This document shows positions 42,044-50,980 of a stretch of 64,000 nt of DNA, piece by piece. This stretch comes from Ancylobacter novellus. GTDB lineage: Bacteria > Pseudomonadota > Alphaproteobacteria > Rhizobiales > Methylopilaceae. The translations under genes were made by a program, and so were the position numbers. Location of the stretch: the NCBI GenBank assembly GCA_003241695.1, contig QFPN01000004.1, positions 372,001 through 436,000 on the forward strand, read 5' to 3'. Each line of letters opens with the position of its first letter. Within the stretch, counting starts at the first letter, position 1. Below the pieces are notes generated by a model that saw nothing but the letters and a program-made list of their open reading frames with translations, was not told where the DNA came from and searched no databases.

Positions 42044-43333
42044 CTAGACCTCCAGCCGGTCGCGCCGGGCCAGAGGCCGGGCGAAGAGTTCGGCGAGGTC
42101 GCCGGCCTGCTCGTAGCCGTGGACCGGCGTGAACAGCAGCTCGATCGACCATTTGGTCGCGAGACCCTCGGCCTCGAGCGGATTGGCGAGGCCGAGGCCG
42201 CAGACGGTGAGGTCCGGCCGCTCGGCGCGGCAGCGGTCGAGCTGACGGTCGACGTCGGCGCCCTCGACCACCTGCGTCCCGGCGGGCAGCAGAGCGAGTT
42301 CGGGCGCGAGCCAGCGGCCGTGGAGATAGGGCGTGCCGACCTCGACCAGCGTCATGTCGAGCTCGCGGGACAGGAAGCGCGCGAGCGGCGGCTCGAGCTG
42401 GCTGTCGGGGAAGAACGTCACGCGCTTGCCCGCGAGACGCTCGCGACGGCGCGCGACCGCGACCTTCGCGCGGGCCTCCTTCAGCGCGGTGACCTCGCGG
42501 AACGTCGCGGGCGACACCCCGAAAGCCTCGGCCGCGGCGGCGAGCCAGGCGGTGGTGCCTTCCGCCCCGAAGGGAAAAGGCGCGGCGACGCCGGAGCACC
42601 CGCGGGCGTCCAGCGCCGCCGCAGTCGCGCCGAGGAACGGCTGGGCGAGGAGATAGCGGGTGCGGGGTCCGAGCGCCGGCAGCTCGGACGAGCGGCGGGC
42701 GGGCAGGAAGCGCGCCGGGGCGATCCCCAATTCCTCGAAGAGACGCGCGAACTGGTCCTCGACGACGTCCGGCAGCGCGCCCGCGACGACGAGCTGGCGG
42801 GGAGCGCCGGCGGCCTCGGCCGGCGCGGCCCGGACCAGCGCCGCGAGGCAAGCGTCCTCGCCTTCCGTGAAGGTGGTCTCGATGCCGCTGCCCGAATAGG
42901 CGAGCACGCGCACGTCCGGCATCAGCTTTTGCGACAGCCGCGCGGCCGCCTTGGCGAGATCGAGCTTGATGACTTCGGAGGGACAGGAGCCCACGAGGAA
43001 CAGCATCCGGATGTCCGGGCGGCGCTCAAGCACCTGGCCGACCACGCGGTCGAGCTCGTCATGCATGTCTGCGAGCCCCGCGAGGTCGCGCTCCTCCATG
43101 ATGGCGGTCGCGAAGCGCGGCTCGGCGAAGATCATGACGCCGGCGGCGGACTGGATGAGATGCGCGCAGGTGCGCGAGCCGACGACGAGGAAGAACGCGT
43201 CCTGGATCTTCCTGTGCAGCCACACGACGCCGGTGAGGCCGCAGAACACGGCGCGCTGGCCGCGCTCGGCGCGAACGCTCGCCGGCCCTCCCGCGGGGCC
43301 GCCTTCGGCGCAGGGCGCCGGCGCCGCGCTCAC
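42044..43333 (-). CDS. bchN: Light-independent protochlorophyllide reductase subunit N
   Basis: A 429-residue BchN. The cluster-ligating cysteines are in VFCGLTGVVWLH, GSRTCAHLIQSA and LVGSCPSEVIKLDL. The GTG start forms GTGA with the bchF stop; the frame extends further upstream only as an overlap with bchF. The stop is three bases before bchB. With BchB it forms the heterotetramer that reduces protochlorophyllide without light. Confidence 0.96.
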   Translation of the reverse strand: MSAAPAPCAEGGPAGGPASVRAERGQRAVFCGLTGVVWLHRKIQDAFFLVVGSRTCAHLIQSAAGVMIFAEPRFATAIMEERDLAGLADMHDELDRVVGQVLERRPDIRMLFLVGSCPSEVIKLDLAKAAARLSQKLMPDVRVLAYSGSGIETTFTEGEDACLAALVRAAPAEAAGAPRQLVVAGALPDVVEDQFARLFEELGIAPARFLPARRSSELPALGPRTRYLLAQPFLGATAAALDARGCSGVAAPFPFGAEGTTAWLAAAAEAFGVSPATFREVTALKEARAKVAVARRRERLAGKRVTFFPDSQLEPPLARFLSRELDMTLVEVGTPYLHGRWLAPELALLPAGTQVVEGADVDRQLDRCRAERPDLTVCGLGLANPLEAEGLATKWSIELLFTPVHGYEQAGDLAELFARPLARRDRLEV

Positions 43334-43830
43334 GGCGCGGACTCCAGCGCGACAGGTCGGGTTTCGAGCCGGGCGGCGCGGAACTTCAGCAGGAACTGGG
43401 CGGCGTTGACCGCATAGGACGCGTAGGCCGCGAGCGCGATCGCGATCTGGACGCCCGGCTCGAGGCCGCGGAACAGCGCGACCAGATAGGCGGTGTGCAG
43501 GGCGATGACGCCCATGCTGACCACGTCCTCCCAGAAGAAGGCCGGGGCGAACAGCCAGCGGCCGAACACCGCCTTCTCCCAGATCGAGCCCGTGACCATG
43601 ATGGCGTAGAGCAGACATGTCTTGGCCACGATCGACACGGTCGCGGCGGCGAGGCCCTCGCCGGTCGCGAGATAGCGGCACACGAGCGCGAGCGAGACGA
43701 GGAAGACGAGGAACTGCAGCGGAGCCAGCGCGCCCTGGACGATCGTCCAGCGGCTGGCGTCGCGGCGGACCCGCTCGGCCGGGGAATAAAGCGTGCGGCG
43801 CTGCGTGCTGACGACGGGCCTTTCCGGCAT
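43330..43830 (-). CDS. bchF: 3-vinyl (bacterio)chlorophyllide hydratase
   Basis: A 166-residue membrane protein with four hydrophobic helices. LYSPAERVRRDASRW, GSIWEKAVFGRWLFAP and FFWEDVVSMGVIALHTAYL in part are typical. It hydrates the C3 vinyl group, one step before BchC. It is the first gene of bchFNBHLM-lhaA-puh, divergent from aerR across a 290-base region that holds PpsR-type boxes. Confidence 0.96.
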   Translation of the reverse strand: MPERPVVSTQRRTLYSPAERVRRDASRWTIVQGALAPLQFLVFLVSLALVCRYLATGEGLAAATVSIVAKTCLLYAIMVTGSIWEKAVFGRWLFAPAFFWEDVVSMGVIALHTAYLVALFRGLEPGVQIAIALAAYASYAVNAAQFLLKFRAARLETRPVALESAP

Positions 43831-43885
43831 TTTTGGTCGTCCTTCGTCACTCCGTGATGCGAACCCTGGAACGGAGAATCGAAAG

Positions 43886-44015
43886 TGTCAATAAATATGG
43901 ACGTACAAAAATTTTTACGCTCAGGCTACTTTCGGGGGTGCATCGCGGGATACCCCTGCGATCATTGACCAAATGCTGCTGGTACGGGGGAAGCTGTTGT
44001 TCCGACGCCAGGACA
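43886..44015. promoter_or_regulatory. PpsR-type boxes between bchF and aerR
   Basis: A perfect TGT-N12-ACA at 43998-44015 and a one-mismatch TGT-N12-ACG at 43886-43903 lie in the divergent spacer. The first is nearer to aerR, the second nearer to bchF, so both operons could be under PpsR control. The region 43885-43925 is AT-rich, as expected near promoters. Confidence 0.7.
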
Positions 44016-44120
44016 TGCAGATCGGAAGTACAAACCACGCTATTGACAGTCCCTATTGCGAGCGCGACGCTTCTCGATGCGCAGGCGAGAAACATCGCCG
44101 CGTAGGGAGGGGTGCCCGTG

Positions 44121-44987
44121 ATGGTCCTCGACGAGGCGGGCGCGGTCGCCGATTGCATGAGTGCATTCGGGTCGGCCGAGCGCGAACTTCTGAAGGTCGC
44201 GAGAGCGGCGCCGGCGCAGCGCAGCGCGACGCTGGCGCGTGTGATCGAGGCCGACGTCATCCCTCGGCTGATGCTCGCCCGAGGCCTGCAGCCGACGCCC
44301 CCGACGACGCGGCGGGCGCTCGAGGTCGACGAGCAGGACATCGACGACTTCGCCGCAATGATGGTCGCGCTCGATCTGAGACGGGCGAACGTCATCGTCG
44401 CGAGCGCGGTCGAAAGCGGAGTCGATCTGGAGACGATTCTGCTCGACCTTCTTGCTCCCACGGCACAACGCCTCGGCCAGATGTGGGTGGACGACGAGAT
44501 GACCTTCACCGACGTCACCGTCGGCTTGTGCTCGCTGCAGAACGTCATGCGAAGCCTCGCCGCCGGCGACCTCGCGGAGCCGAAGACGATGATCGACGGC
44601 CGCGTTCTTGTCGCGGCGACGCCGGGAGAGCAGCACACCTTCGGGGTGCTGGTGCTCGAAACCCTGTTCCGCCGCGCGGGCTGGGACACGGTCGGGATGC
44701 CGCTCGCGGATTCGGACGAAATCTGCGCAGCGGTCAGCCGACGCGACTTCGTCATCGTGGGCTTCTCGCTCGCGCGGGAGTCGGCGCTCGACGAGCTTGC
44801 GCGTCTGATCCGGGACGTTCGGGCGGCGTCCCGCAATGAAACGCTGACAGTGATGGTGGGGGGACGGGTGTTCAACGACGATCCGGGACTTGCGAGGCGG
44901 ATCGGGGCCGATCTCACCGCAAGAGACGGACGAGAAGCGTTGATTGCATCCAACAACGTGGTGTGCTCAAGAGTTAAGACGCATTGA
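44121..44987 (+). CDS. aerR: B12-binding antirepressor AerR/PpaA
   Basis: A 288-residue regulator with an N-terminal helical region and a C-terminal cobalamin-binding domain. The presumed cobalt-ligand His is His172 in TPGEQHTFG, with WVDDEMTFTDVTVG before it and VMVGGRVF later. AerR/PpaA binds adenosyl/hydroxo-cobalamin and modulates PpsR/CrtJ in other purple bacteria. The ATG at 44121 was chosen because the GGAGGGG ribosome site would lie too close to an in-frame GTG at 44112; a GTG at 44118 is also possible. It overlaps ppsR (TTGA), matching the functional pairing. Confidence 0.92.
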   Translation: MVLDEAGAVADCMSAFGSAERELLKVARAAPAQRSATLARVIEADVIPRLMLARGLQPTPPTTRRALEVDEQDIDDFAAMMVALDLRRANVIVASAVESGVDLETILLDLLAPTAQRLGQMWVDDEMTFTDVTVGLCSLQNVMRSLAAGDLAEPKTMIDGRVLVAATPGEQHTFGVLVLETLFRRAGWDTVGMPLADSDEICAAVSRRDFVIVGFSLARESALDELARLIRDVRAASRNETLTVMVGGRVFNDDPGLARRIGADLTARDGREALIASNNVVCSRVKTH

Positions 44988-46459
44988 CGTTTTTGTTCGC
45001 CGAACGGATCGCGCCCGCCATGGAGCCCTTGGTCGCTCGAGACCTGATCGCTGGATTCGGCCGGGCGCGGGACTGGTTCGCAGATCTCGGGCCGCAGACG
45101 GCCGCGCGACTGATCTCCGCCGGCGCCGATCTTGCTCTGGTGGTGGACGCGAGCGGCGTGGTGCGCGACATCTCCTATTCCGCGAGCGAGCCTCCGCCGG
45201 GCGACATCGACGACTGGGTCGGCAAGCGCTGGACCGAGATCGTCACGATCGAGAGCCGACCCAAGGTCGAGGCGCTGCTGCGCGACGCCTCCCTCGCCGG
45301 CCCGAGCCGTGGCCGCGAGATCAACCTCGGCGGCGCCGGCGAAACCTCGATGCCGGTCCGGTTCTCGGCGATCCAGCTCAACGCCAATGGCGGCGTGCTC
45401 GCGCTGGGACGCGACCTGCGCGCGGTCGCGAGCCTGCAGCAGAAGCTGGTCGAAACCCAGCTGATGCTGGAGCGCGAATACAGCCGCATCCGCAACGCCG
45501 AGACGCGCTATCGCCTGCTGTTCCAGCTTTCGACCGAAGCGGTGCTGATCGTCGACGACGCCAACGAGCGCGTGACCGAGGTGAACGCCGCTGCGGCCAA
45601 GATCGTCGGCGAGCCGACCCAGCGCATTGTCGGACGCTCCTTCGTTGACCTTTTCGACGCCCGCAGCGCCTCGAACGTCCGCCGTCTGGTCGCGACCGCG
45701 CGCACGCTCGGCCACGCCGAGCGCATGCGGGTCAGCCTCGCGGGCGACGGCGCGGATCTGATCGCCTCGGCCTCGATCTTCCGCCAGGAAACCAGCACGC
45801 ATTTCCTCGTCAGGCTGAGCGCGTCCGCCCAGAGCAGCGCGGAGGGCGGCTTCCGCTCGCAGGCCGTCGACGCCATCATGAAGATGCCGGACGGCTTCGT
45901 GCTGGTCGACGAGCGGCAGCGCATTCTGGACGCGAACCCCGCCTTCCTTACGCTCGTGGAGCTGGTCTCGGTCGACGGCCTCAAAGGCGCGCGGCTCGAC
46001 AACTGGCTCGGCCGACCCGGCGTCGAGGCCCAGTTGTTGATCAGCAACCTGCGTGAGCATGGATCGCTGCGCGACTTCGCCACCATTCTGCGGGGCGAGT
46101 TCGGCAGCGTGGAGGAAGTCGAGGTGACCGGCGTCGCCGCAGGCGGCGGAGACGACCGCTGCTACGGGCTTGTGATCCGTCCCGTCCGACGCCGGCCGGT
46201 CGCCGCTGTCCAATCGGTCGGCGAGGGGTTCCGCTCGGTCGAGCAGCTCACGGAGCTCGTCGGCCGCGTGTCGCTGAAGGAGTTGGTGCGGGAGTCGACC
46301 GACCTGGTCGAGAAGCTCTGCATTGAGGCGGCGCTCAAGCGCACCGAGGACAATCGAGCCTCCGCGGCGCAGATCCTCGGCCTCAGCAGGCAGAGCCTCT
46401 ATTCGAAGCTCCACCGCCATGGGCTCCTGCTCGACGGCGAGACCGTGGATGAAGGCTGA
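44984..46459 (+). CDS. ppsR: Photosynthesis repressor PpsR/CrtJ
   Basis: A 491-residue transcription factor: an N-terminal PAS domain (about 40-145), a glutamine-rich helix (QQKLVETQLMLEREYSRIR), two further PAS domains (about 178-400) and a C-terminal Fis-type HTH (about 443-480, with ASAAQILGLSRQSLYSKL). The redox-sensitive Cys next to the HTH is present as Cys446 in EKLCIEAAL. It binds TGT-N12-ACA boxes, several of which occur in this window. The start is a TTG overlapping the aerR stop; an in-frame ATG 36 bases later is an alternative. Confidence 0.95.
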   Translation: MTFLFAERIAPAMEPLVARDLIAGFGRARDWFADLGPQTAARLISAGADLALVVDASGVVRDISYSASEPPPGDIDDWVGKRWTEIVTIESRPKVEALLRDASLAGPSRGREINLGGAGETSMPVRFSAIQLNANGGVLALGRDLRAVASLQQKLVETQLMLEREYSRIRNAETRYRLLFQLSTEAVLIVDDANERVTEVNAAAAKIVGEPTQRIVGRSFVDLFDARSASNVRRLVATARTLGHAERMRVSLAGDGADLIASASIFRQETSTHFLVRLSASAQSSAEGGFRSQAVDAIMKMPDGFVLVDERQRILDANPAFLTLVELVSVDGLKGARLDNWLGRPGVEAQLLISNLREHGSLRDFATILRGEFGSVEEVEVTGVAAGGGDDRCYGLVIRPVRRRPVAAVQSVGEGFRSVEQLTELVGRVSLKELVRESTDLVEKLCIEAALKRTEDNRASAAQILGLSRQSLYSKLHRHGLLLDGETVDEG

Positions 46460-46502
46460 CGCCGCCCCCAACACGGCAGTCAATTCGATTTGACGGATGA
46501 TA

Positions 46503-46520
46503 TGTCAAAATAATTGGACA
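46503..46520 (+). promoter_or_regulatory. PpsR/CrtJ box upstream of bchG
   Basis: A perfect TGT-N12-ACA (TGTC-N10-GACA) ends 30 bases before the bchG start. A poor second match lies at 46478-46495. It suggests that bchG and the following genes have their own PpsR-controlled promoter rather than only reading through from ppsR. Confidence 0.8.
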
Positions 46521-46550
46521 TGAAGAAGCCGCGGGCCTAGCCTGCGTCCC

Positions 46551-47429
46551 ATGTCCCTGCCCGCACCTCGCGCCGTGCTGGAACTGCTCAAGCCCATCAC
46601 GTGGTTCGCGCCGATGTGGGCGTTCGGCTGCGGACTGGTCTCCTCCGGCGCGCCGCTCGCCGAGCAATGGGCGCTCGTGCTCGCCGGCGTCCTGCTCGCC
46701 GGACCGCTGGTCTGCGCCACGAGCCAGGCCGCGAACGACTGGTTCGACCGGCATGTCGACGCGATCAACGAGCCGAACCGGCCGATCCCGTCCGGCCGCG
46801 TCCCCGGCCGCTGGGGCCTCTGGATCGCGTTCGCCTGGACGATCCTGTCGGCGCTCGTGGCGCTGGCGCTCGGCCCGTGGGTGTTCTGCGCCGCGCTGGT
46901 CGGCCTCGCGCTCGCCTGGGCCTACAGCGCGCCGCCGTTCCGGCTCAAGCGCAACGGCTGGTGGGGCAACGCCGCCGTCGGGCTCTGCTACGAGGGCCTG
47001 CCCTGGTTTACCGGGGCCGCGGTCGTCTCCGCCATCGCGCCGGACGGGCGCGTCGTCGCGCTCGCTCTGCTCTACAGCCTCGGCGCCCACGGCATCATGA
47101 CGCTCAACGACTTCAAGGCGATCGAGGGCGACCGGGAGATGGGCGTGCGCTCGCTGCCCGTGCAGCTCGGCCCCGAGCGCGCCGCCCGGCTCGCCTGCTG
47201 GGTGATGGCGCTGGCGCAGGTCGGCGTGATCGCTGCGCTCGTCCATTGGGGCCGCCCGCTCCACGCGCTCGCGATCGGCGGCCTGCTCGCGGCGCAGCTC
47301 GTCCTGATGGCGCGCTTCCTCGCCGACCCGCGCGGCAAGGCGGCCTGGTACAACGCGACCGGCACGACGCTCTATGTGCTCGGAATGCTCGTCGCCGCCT
47401 TCGCGATCGCCGGCGGAGGCGGGCGATGA
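46551..47429 (+). CDS. bchG: Bacteriochlorophyll synthase (geranylgeranyl transferase)
   Basis: A 292-residue UbiA-type prenyltransferase with about eight membrane helices that esterifies bacteriochlorophyllide a with geranylgeranyl diphosphate. The diphosphate-binding motif is DRHVDAINEPNRPIPSG; the second Asp-rich loop is TLNDFKAIEGDREMGV. The stop overlaps the next gene as ATGA. Confidence 0.96.
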   Translation: MSLPAPRAVLELLKPITWFAPMWAFGCGLVSSGAPLAEQWALVLAGVLLAGPLVCATSQAANDWFDRHVDAINEPNRPIPSGRVPGRWGLWIAFAWTILSALVALALGPWVFCAALVGLALAWAYSAPPFRLKRNGWWGNAAVGLCYEGLPWFTGAAVVSAIAPDGRVVALALLYSLGAHGIMTLNDFKAIEGDREMGVRSLPVQLGPERAARLACWVMALAQVGVIAALVHWGRPLHALAIGGLLAAQLVLMARFLADPRGKAAWYNATGTTLYVLGMLVAAFAIAGGGGR

Positions 47430-48787
47430 CGACGACCTTCGGCTGGCTCCAGATCGTCCGGCTCGGCCTCGCCCAGACGGCGCTTGGGGCGGTCGTGGTG
47501 CTGACGACCTCGACGCTGAACCGCGTGATGGTGGTCGAGCTCGCGCTTCCGGCGCTCGTTCCCGGCCTTCTGGTCGCCCTGCATCACGCCTCGCAGGCGC
47601 TCCGCCCGCGCTGGGGCTTCGGCTCCGACAGAGGCGGCCGGCGCACGCCCTGGATCGTAGGCGGGATGGCCCTGCTTTCGGCCGGCGGCACACTCGCCGC
47701 GATCGCGACCGCGGCGATGGCCGAGAGCCTCCCGCTCGGCCTCACGCTCGGCGTGCTGGCCTTCCTCATGATCGGCGTCGGCGTGGGGGCGTGCGGCACC
47801 AACCTGCTGGTTCTGCTCGCCTCGCATGTGGCCGACCGCCGCCGCCCGGCCGCGGCGACCATCGTCTGGGTCATGATGATCGCAGGCTTCGTGGTCACGG
47901 GCGGCGCGGCCGGACACGCGCTCGACCCCTTTTCGTCCGGCCGGCTGGTCGCGGTCTGCGCCGCGGTCTGCGTGATCGCCTTTCTCGTCGCCGTCGCCGC
48001 GACCTGGCGGCTGGAGCCGATGGAAAGCCCTGAGGAAAGGCGTCCGGTTCAGGCCGCCGTCCCGTTCCGCGTCGCGCTCGCGACCGTCGGGAACGAGCCC
48101 GCGGCGCGGCGCTTCACGCTGTTCGTTCTGGCCTCGATGCTCGCCTATTCAATGCAGGACCTGATCCTGGAACCCTTCGCCGGCCTCGTCTTCGGCATGA
48201 CTCCGGGCGAGACGACGCGGCTTTCCGGCCTGCAGAACGCCGGGACGCTCGCCGGCATGGTCGGCGTCGGGCTCCTGGCCGGCGTCTTCGGCGAGGCGCG
48301 CGACGGGTTGCTCGGGCGCTGGATCGTCGGCGGGTGCCTCGCATCCGCGGGCGCGCTCGGGATGATCGCGCTCGCGGGGGCGACGGCCTCGGACGCGGCC
48401 CTCGTCCCGGCGGTGTTCGCGCTCGGACTCGGAAACGGCGCCTTCGCGGTCGCCGCGATCGGTTCGATGATGGGGCTCGCCGGCCGGGGCGATCCCGCGA
48501 CCCGCGGCGTCCGGATGGGGCTTTGGGGCGCGGCGCAGGCGATCGGCTTCGGCTTCGGCGGCCTCCTCGGCGCGGCCGCCGCGGATCTGGCGCGGACCGC
48601 CTTCGGCTCCGCCTCCGCGGCCTACGCCTGCGTGTTCCTCGCCGAGGGCGCGCTGTTCCTCGCCTGCGCGGCCTATGCGCTGCGGCTCGGCCGGAACGAG
48701 ACGGCGGCCCCGGCCGCCGCGCGGCCGTCTTCGACGCCATGGCGGGCGGAGGCGGCCTGGCCGGCGGACGGGAGGGCGACGCCATGA
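47426..48787 (+). CDS. PucC/BCD-family membrane protein (bch2-like)
   Basis: A 453-residue membrane protein, about twelve helices, of the PucC superfamily. It starts LQIVRLGLAQTALGAVVVL and has TSTLNRVMVVELALPALVPG, WGFGSDRGGRRTPWI and MQDLILEPFAGLVFGM. It lies between bchG and bchP, the place of the ORF often called bch2 or orf428 in Rhodobacter. A role in pigment delivery or complex assembly is inferred from the family. It overlaps both neighbours by ATGA. Distinct from LhaA at 33430-34839. Confidence 0.9.
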   Translation: MTTTFGWLQIVRLGLAQTALGAVVVLTTSTLNRVMVVELALPALVPGLLVALHHASQALRPRWGFGSDRGGRRTPWIVGGMALLSAGGTLAAIATAAMAESLPLGLTLGVLAFLMIGVGVGACGTNLLVLLASHVADRRRPAAATIVWVMMIAGFVVTGGAAGHALDPFSSGRLVAVCAAVCVIAFLVAVAATWRLEPMESPEERRPVQAAVPFRVALATVGNEPAARRFTLFVLASMLAYSMQDLILEPFAGLVFGMTPGETTRLSGLQNAGTLAGMVGVGLLAGVFGEARDGLLGRWIVGGCLASAGALGMIALAGATASDAALVPAVFALGLGNGAFAVAAIGSMMGLAGRGDPATRGVRMGLWGAAQAIGFGFGGLLGAAAADLARTAFGSASAAYACVFLAEGALFLACAAYALRLGRNETAAPAAARPSSTPWRAEAAWPADGRATP

Positions 48788-50016
48788 CGGGACAGGACGA
48801 TTTCGACGTCGTGGTGGTGGGCGGCGGCCCGTCCGGATCGACCGCGGCGGCGGATCTCGCTGCGGCCGGCCGGCGCGTCGCGCTGCTCGACCGGGCTGGA
48901 CGCATCAAGCCCTGCGGCGGCGCGATCCCGCCGCGGACGCTGATCGACTTCGACATTCCCGAAAGCCTGCTGGTCGCGCGCGCCCGGTCCGCGCGGGTGA
49001 TCGCGCCGTCGGGCCGCGGCGTCGACATGCCGATCGACGACGGCTTCGTCGGCATGGTCGACCGCGAGGTCTTCGACGCGTGGCTGAGGACGCGCGCCGA
49101 GCGCGCCGGCGCGACACGCCTCACCGGAACCTTCCTCGCGCTCGAGCGCGATCCGGACGGGACCGCCATCGTGGTCTGGCGAGAGAAGGGCGCGCCGGAG
49201 GGCGCCGTCCGCCGCGCCCGCGCAAGGGCGGTGATCGGCGCCGACGGCGCGAACAGCCAGGTGGCGCGCGCCGCTCTGCCGGGGGAGCGGGCGCCCTTTG
49301 TGTTCGCCTATCATGAGATCATCGAGGCGCCCGAGCGCTCGGACGCGGTCTTCGACGCCCGCCGCTGCGACATCCATTACAGCGGCCGGTTCTCGCCCGA
49401 TTTCTATTCCTGGGTCTTTCCGCATGGCGGCGTGGCGAGCGTCGGCACGGGCAGCGCCCGAAAAGGCTTCGGGCTGCGCGAGTCGGTCGCGGCGCTTCGG
49501 GCGGAGATCGGCCTCGGGGACTGCCGGACGATCCGGCGCGAGGGCGCGCCGCTGCCGCTTCGGCCGCTGAAGCGCTGGGACAACGGCCTCGACGTGGTGC
49601 TGACGGGCGACGCCGCCGGCGTCGTCGCGCCGGCGTCCGGCGAAGGCATCTGGTATGCGATGACCTGCGGCCGCATGGCGGCCGAGCAGGTCTCGGCCTT
49701 TCTCGCGACCGGCGACGCGCGCGCGCTCTCGAAGCTCCGCAAGCGCTTCCTGAAGCAGCACGGGCGGGTGTTCCTCGCGCTCGGGATCCTGCAGCGCTTC
49801 TGGTATTCGAGCGACGGCCGGCGCGAGCGCTTCGTCGCGCTGTGCGGCGACGCCGACATCCGGCGCCTCACCTGGCGGGCCTATCTCGACAAGGGACTGA
49901 CGCGCTCCGAGCCGATGGCGCATGTGCGGATCTTCCTCAAGGACCTCGCCCATCTCCTCGGCATGACCTCGCCGTGGCGCGCGCCCCTGCGCGGCCCCTC
50001 GGACAGGCGCGCATGA
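48784..50016 (+). CDS. bchP: Geranylgeranyl reductase
   Basis: A 410-residue FAD-containing reductase that converts the geranylgeranyl tail to phytyl. The FAD motif is VVVVGGGPSGSTAAADLA, followed by KPCGGAIPPRTL, the GADGAN motif in AVIGADGANSQVA and the second FAD motif LTGDAAGVVAPASGEGIWYA in part. The start at 48784 overlaps the preceding stop as ATGA; the frame is open further upstream only as overlap. Confidence 0.96.
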   Translation: MTGQDDFDVVVVGGGPSGSTAAADLAAAGRRVALLDRAGRIKPCGGAIPPRTLIDFDIPESLLVARARSARVIAPSGRGVDMPIDDGFVGMVDREVFDAWLRTRAERAGATRLTGTFLALERDPDGTAIVVWREKGAPEGAVRRARARAVIGADGANSQVARAALPGERAPFVFAYHEIIEAPERSDAVFDARRCDIHYSGRFSPDFYSWVFPHGGVASVGTGSARKGFGLRESVAALRAEIGLGDCRTIRREGAPLPLRPLKRWDNGLDVVLTGDAAGVVAPASGEGIWYAMTCGRMAAEQVSAFLATGDARALSKLRKRFLKQHGRVFLALGILQRFWYSSDGRRERFVALCGDADIRRLTWRAYLDKGLTRSEPMAHVRIFLKDLAHLLGMTSPWRAPLRGPSDRRA

Positions 50017-50534
50017 GCCTCGTCTGGCCCGCGGCCGCGGCGATCGGCTGGGCCGTGACCGTCGCGGTCGTGGGCGGCGCGCTGACGACGCTCGGCCCCT
50101 GGTACGACGCGCTGAAGCGCCCGAAGCTGCAGCCGCCGGACTGGGCCTTCGGCCCGGCCTGGACGGCGATCTTCGCGCTCGCCGCGCTGTCGGCGGTTCT
50201 CGCCTGGCGCGACGCCCCGGACGAGGCGACGCGGCGGGCGGTCGTAGCGCTGTTCGTCGTCAACGGCGCGCTCAACATCCTCTGGAACGTGTTCTTCTTC
50301 ACCCTGCGCCGGCCCGACCGGGCGCTGGTCGAGGTCGCGTTCCTCTGGCTGTCGATCCTCGCGCCGATCGTCGTCTTCTGGCCCTTCAGTCCGACGGCGG
50401 CGTTGCTCCTGCTGCCCTATCTCGCCTGGGTCGGCTTCGCGTCGTTCCTGAATTACGAGATCGTGCGCCTCAACGGCCCCTTCGGCTCAGCGGCGAAAGC
50501 GCCGGACGAGATCGACCGCGTGCGCGACGCCTGA
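50013..50534 (+). CDS. tspO: Tryptophan-rich sensory protein TspO (CrtK)
   Basis: A 173-residue five-helix membrane protein of the TspO/MBR family. LGPWYDALKRPKLQPPDWAFGPAW in part, NILWNVFFFTLRRPD and LPYLAWVGFASFLNYEI are diagnostic. In Rhodobacter sphaeroides TspO is an outer-membrane oxygen-linked regulator of photosynthesis genes that binds tetrapyrroles. It overlaps the bchP stop and ends the plus-strand bchG-bch2-bchP-tspO run. Confidence 0.95.
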   Translation: MSLVWPAAAAIGWAVTVAVVGGALTTLGPWYDALKRPKLQPPDWAFGPAWTAIFALAALSAVLAWRDAPDEATRRAVVALFVVNGALNILWNVFFFTLRRPDRALVEVAFLWLSILAPIVVFWPFSPTAALLLLPYLAWVGFASFLNYEIVRLNGPFGSAAKAPDEIDRVRDA

Positions 50535-50753
50535 AGCCGTCAGCGCCGCCGCGATCCACGGCCAGGACCATCCCTCGAGAGCCGCCTTGAGCGCGACCAG
50601 CAGGCACGCGCCGGCGATCAGGAACGGCGCGACCCCGGCGAGCGCGCGCCAGCGCGGCCGCAGGCGCGTCAGCCACAGGATCGCCGCCGCCTCGATCGCG
50701 AGCGCCGCCAGCGCGATGTCGGCGATCAGCCCGCTCGTGACCAGTTCCGCCAT
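50487..50753 (-). CDS. Small membrane protein of unknown function
   Basis: An 88-residue protein with three hydrophobic segments (IADIALAALAIEAAAILWL, APFLIAGACLLVALKAAL and WPWIAAALTASGVAHAVDL) and an Arg-rich end. It converges with tspO and the two coding regions overlap by 48 bases. I do not recognise the family with certainty. Amphipathic spacing of Arg at the loops and a normal Met start make it plausible as a real gene. Confidence 0.55.
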   Translation of the reverse strand: MAELVTSGLIADIALAALAIEAAAILWLTRLRPRWRALAGVAPFLIAGACLLVALKAALEGWSWPWIAAALTASGVAHAVDLVRRFRR

Positions 50754-50856
50754 CGGCGGGCCTCCCGAGACCGCGGTCCGGCGCCGGGCTCGTCATGAAC
50801 TGATTTCCGTTCCGGCCGGGCCGGTCAAGCCGGTCGGACGTCCGCGAAACCGCCTC

Positions 50857-50910
50857 CGCTACCCGAAAGGGGAGGATGCGGGAGGCGCCGGTTCGCATGC
50901 TTAAATCGGC
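50857..50910 (+). promoter_or_regulatory. Conserved promoter-like element upstream of hupE-ureA
   Basis: CGCTACCCGAAAGGGGAGGA (50857-50876, continuing TGCGG) is followed 42 bases from its start by GCTTAAATCGGC (50899-50910). The same arrangement, with nearly the same bases, occurs 41 bases apart at 57923-57974 upstream of ureB. Each element lies roughly 70 bases before the next start codon. The GCTTAA part may include the -10 and the ACCCGAAAGGGG part an activator site. No such element was noticed elsewhere in the window. Confidence 0.65.
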
Positions 50911-50980
50911 TCGTGGATGAGGAATTCGCGACGGATCGGCCCGCGGCGGCCGGACGCCCGCGATCCGAGGGAGTCTCGTC

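Noticed and set aside
40403..43333. Possible swap of BchB and BchN names
   Set aside because: The MQLAMWTYEGPPHVG start and Asp36 mark 40403-42040 as BchB, and the three cluster cysteines mark 42044-43333 as BchN, in the usual bchF-N-B-H order.
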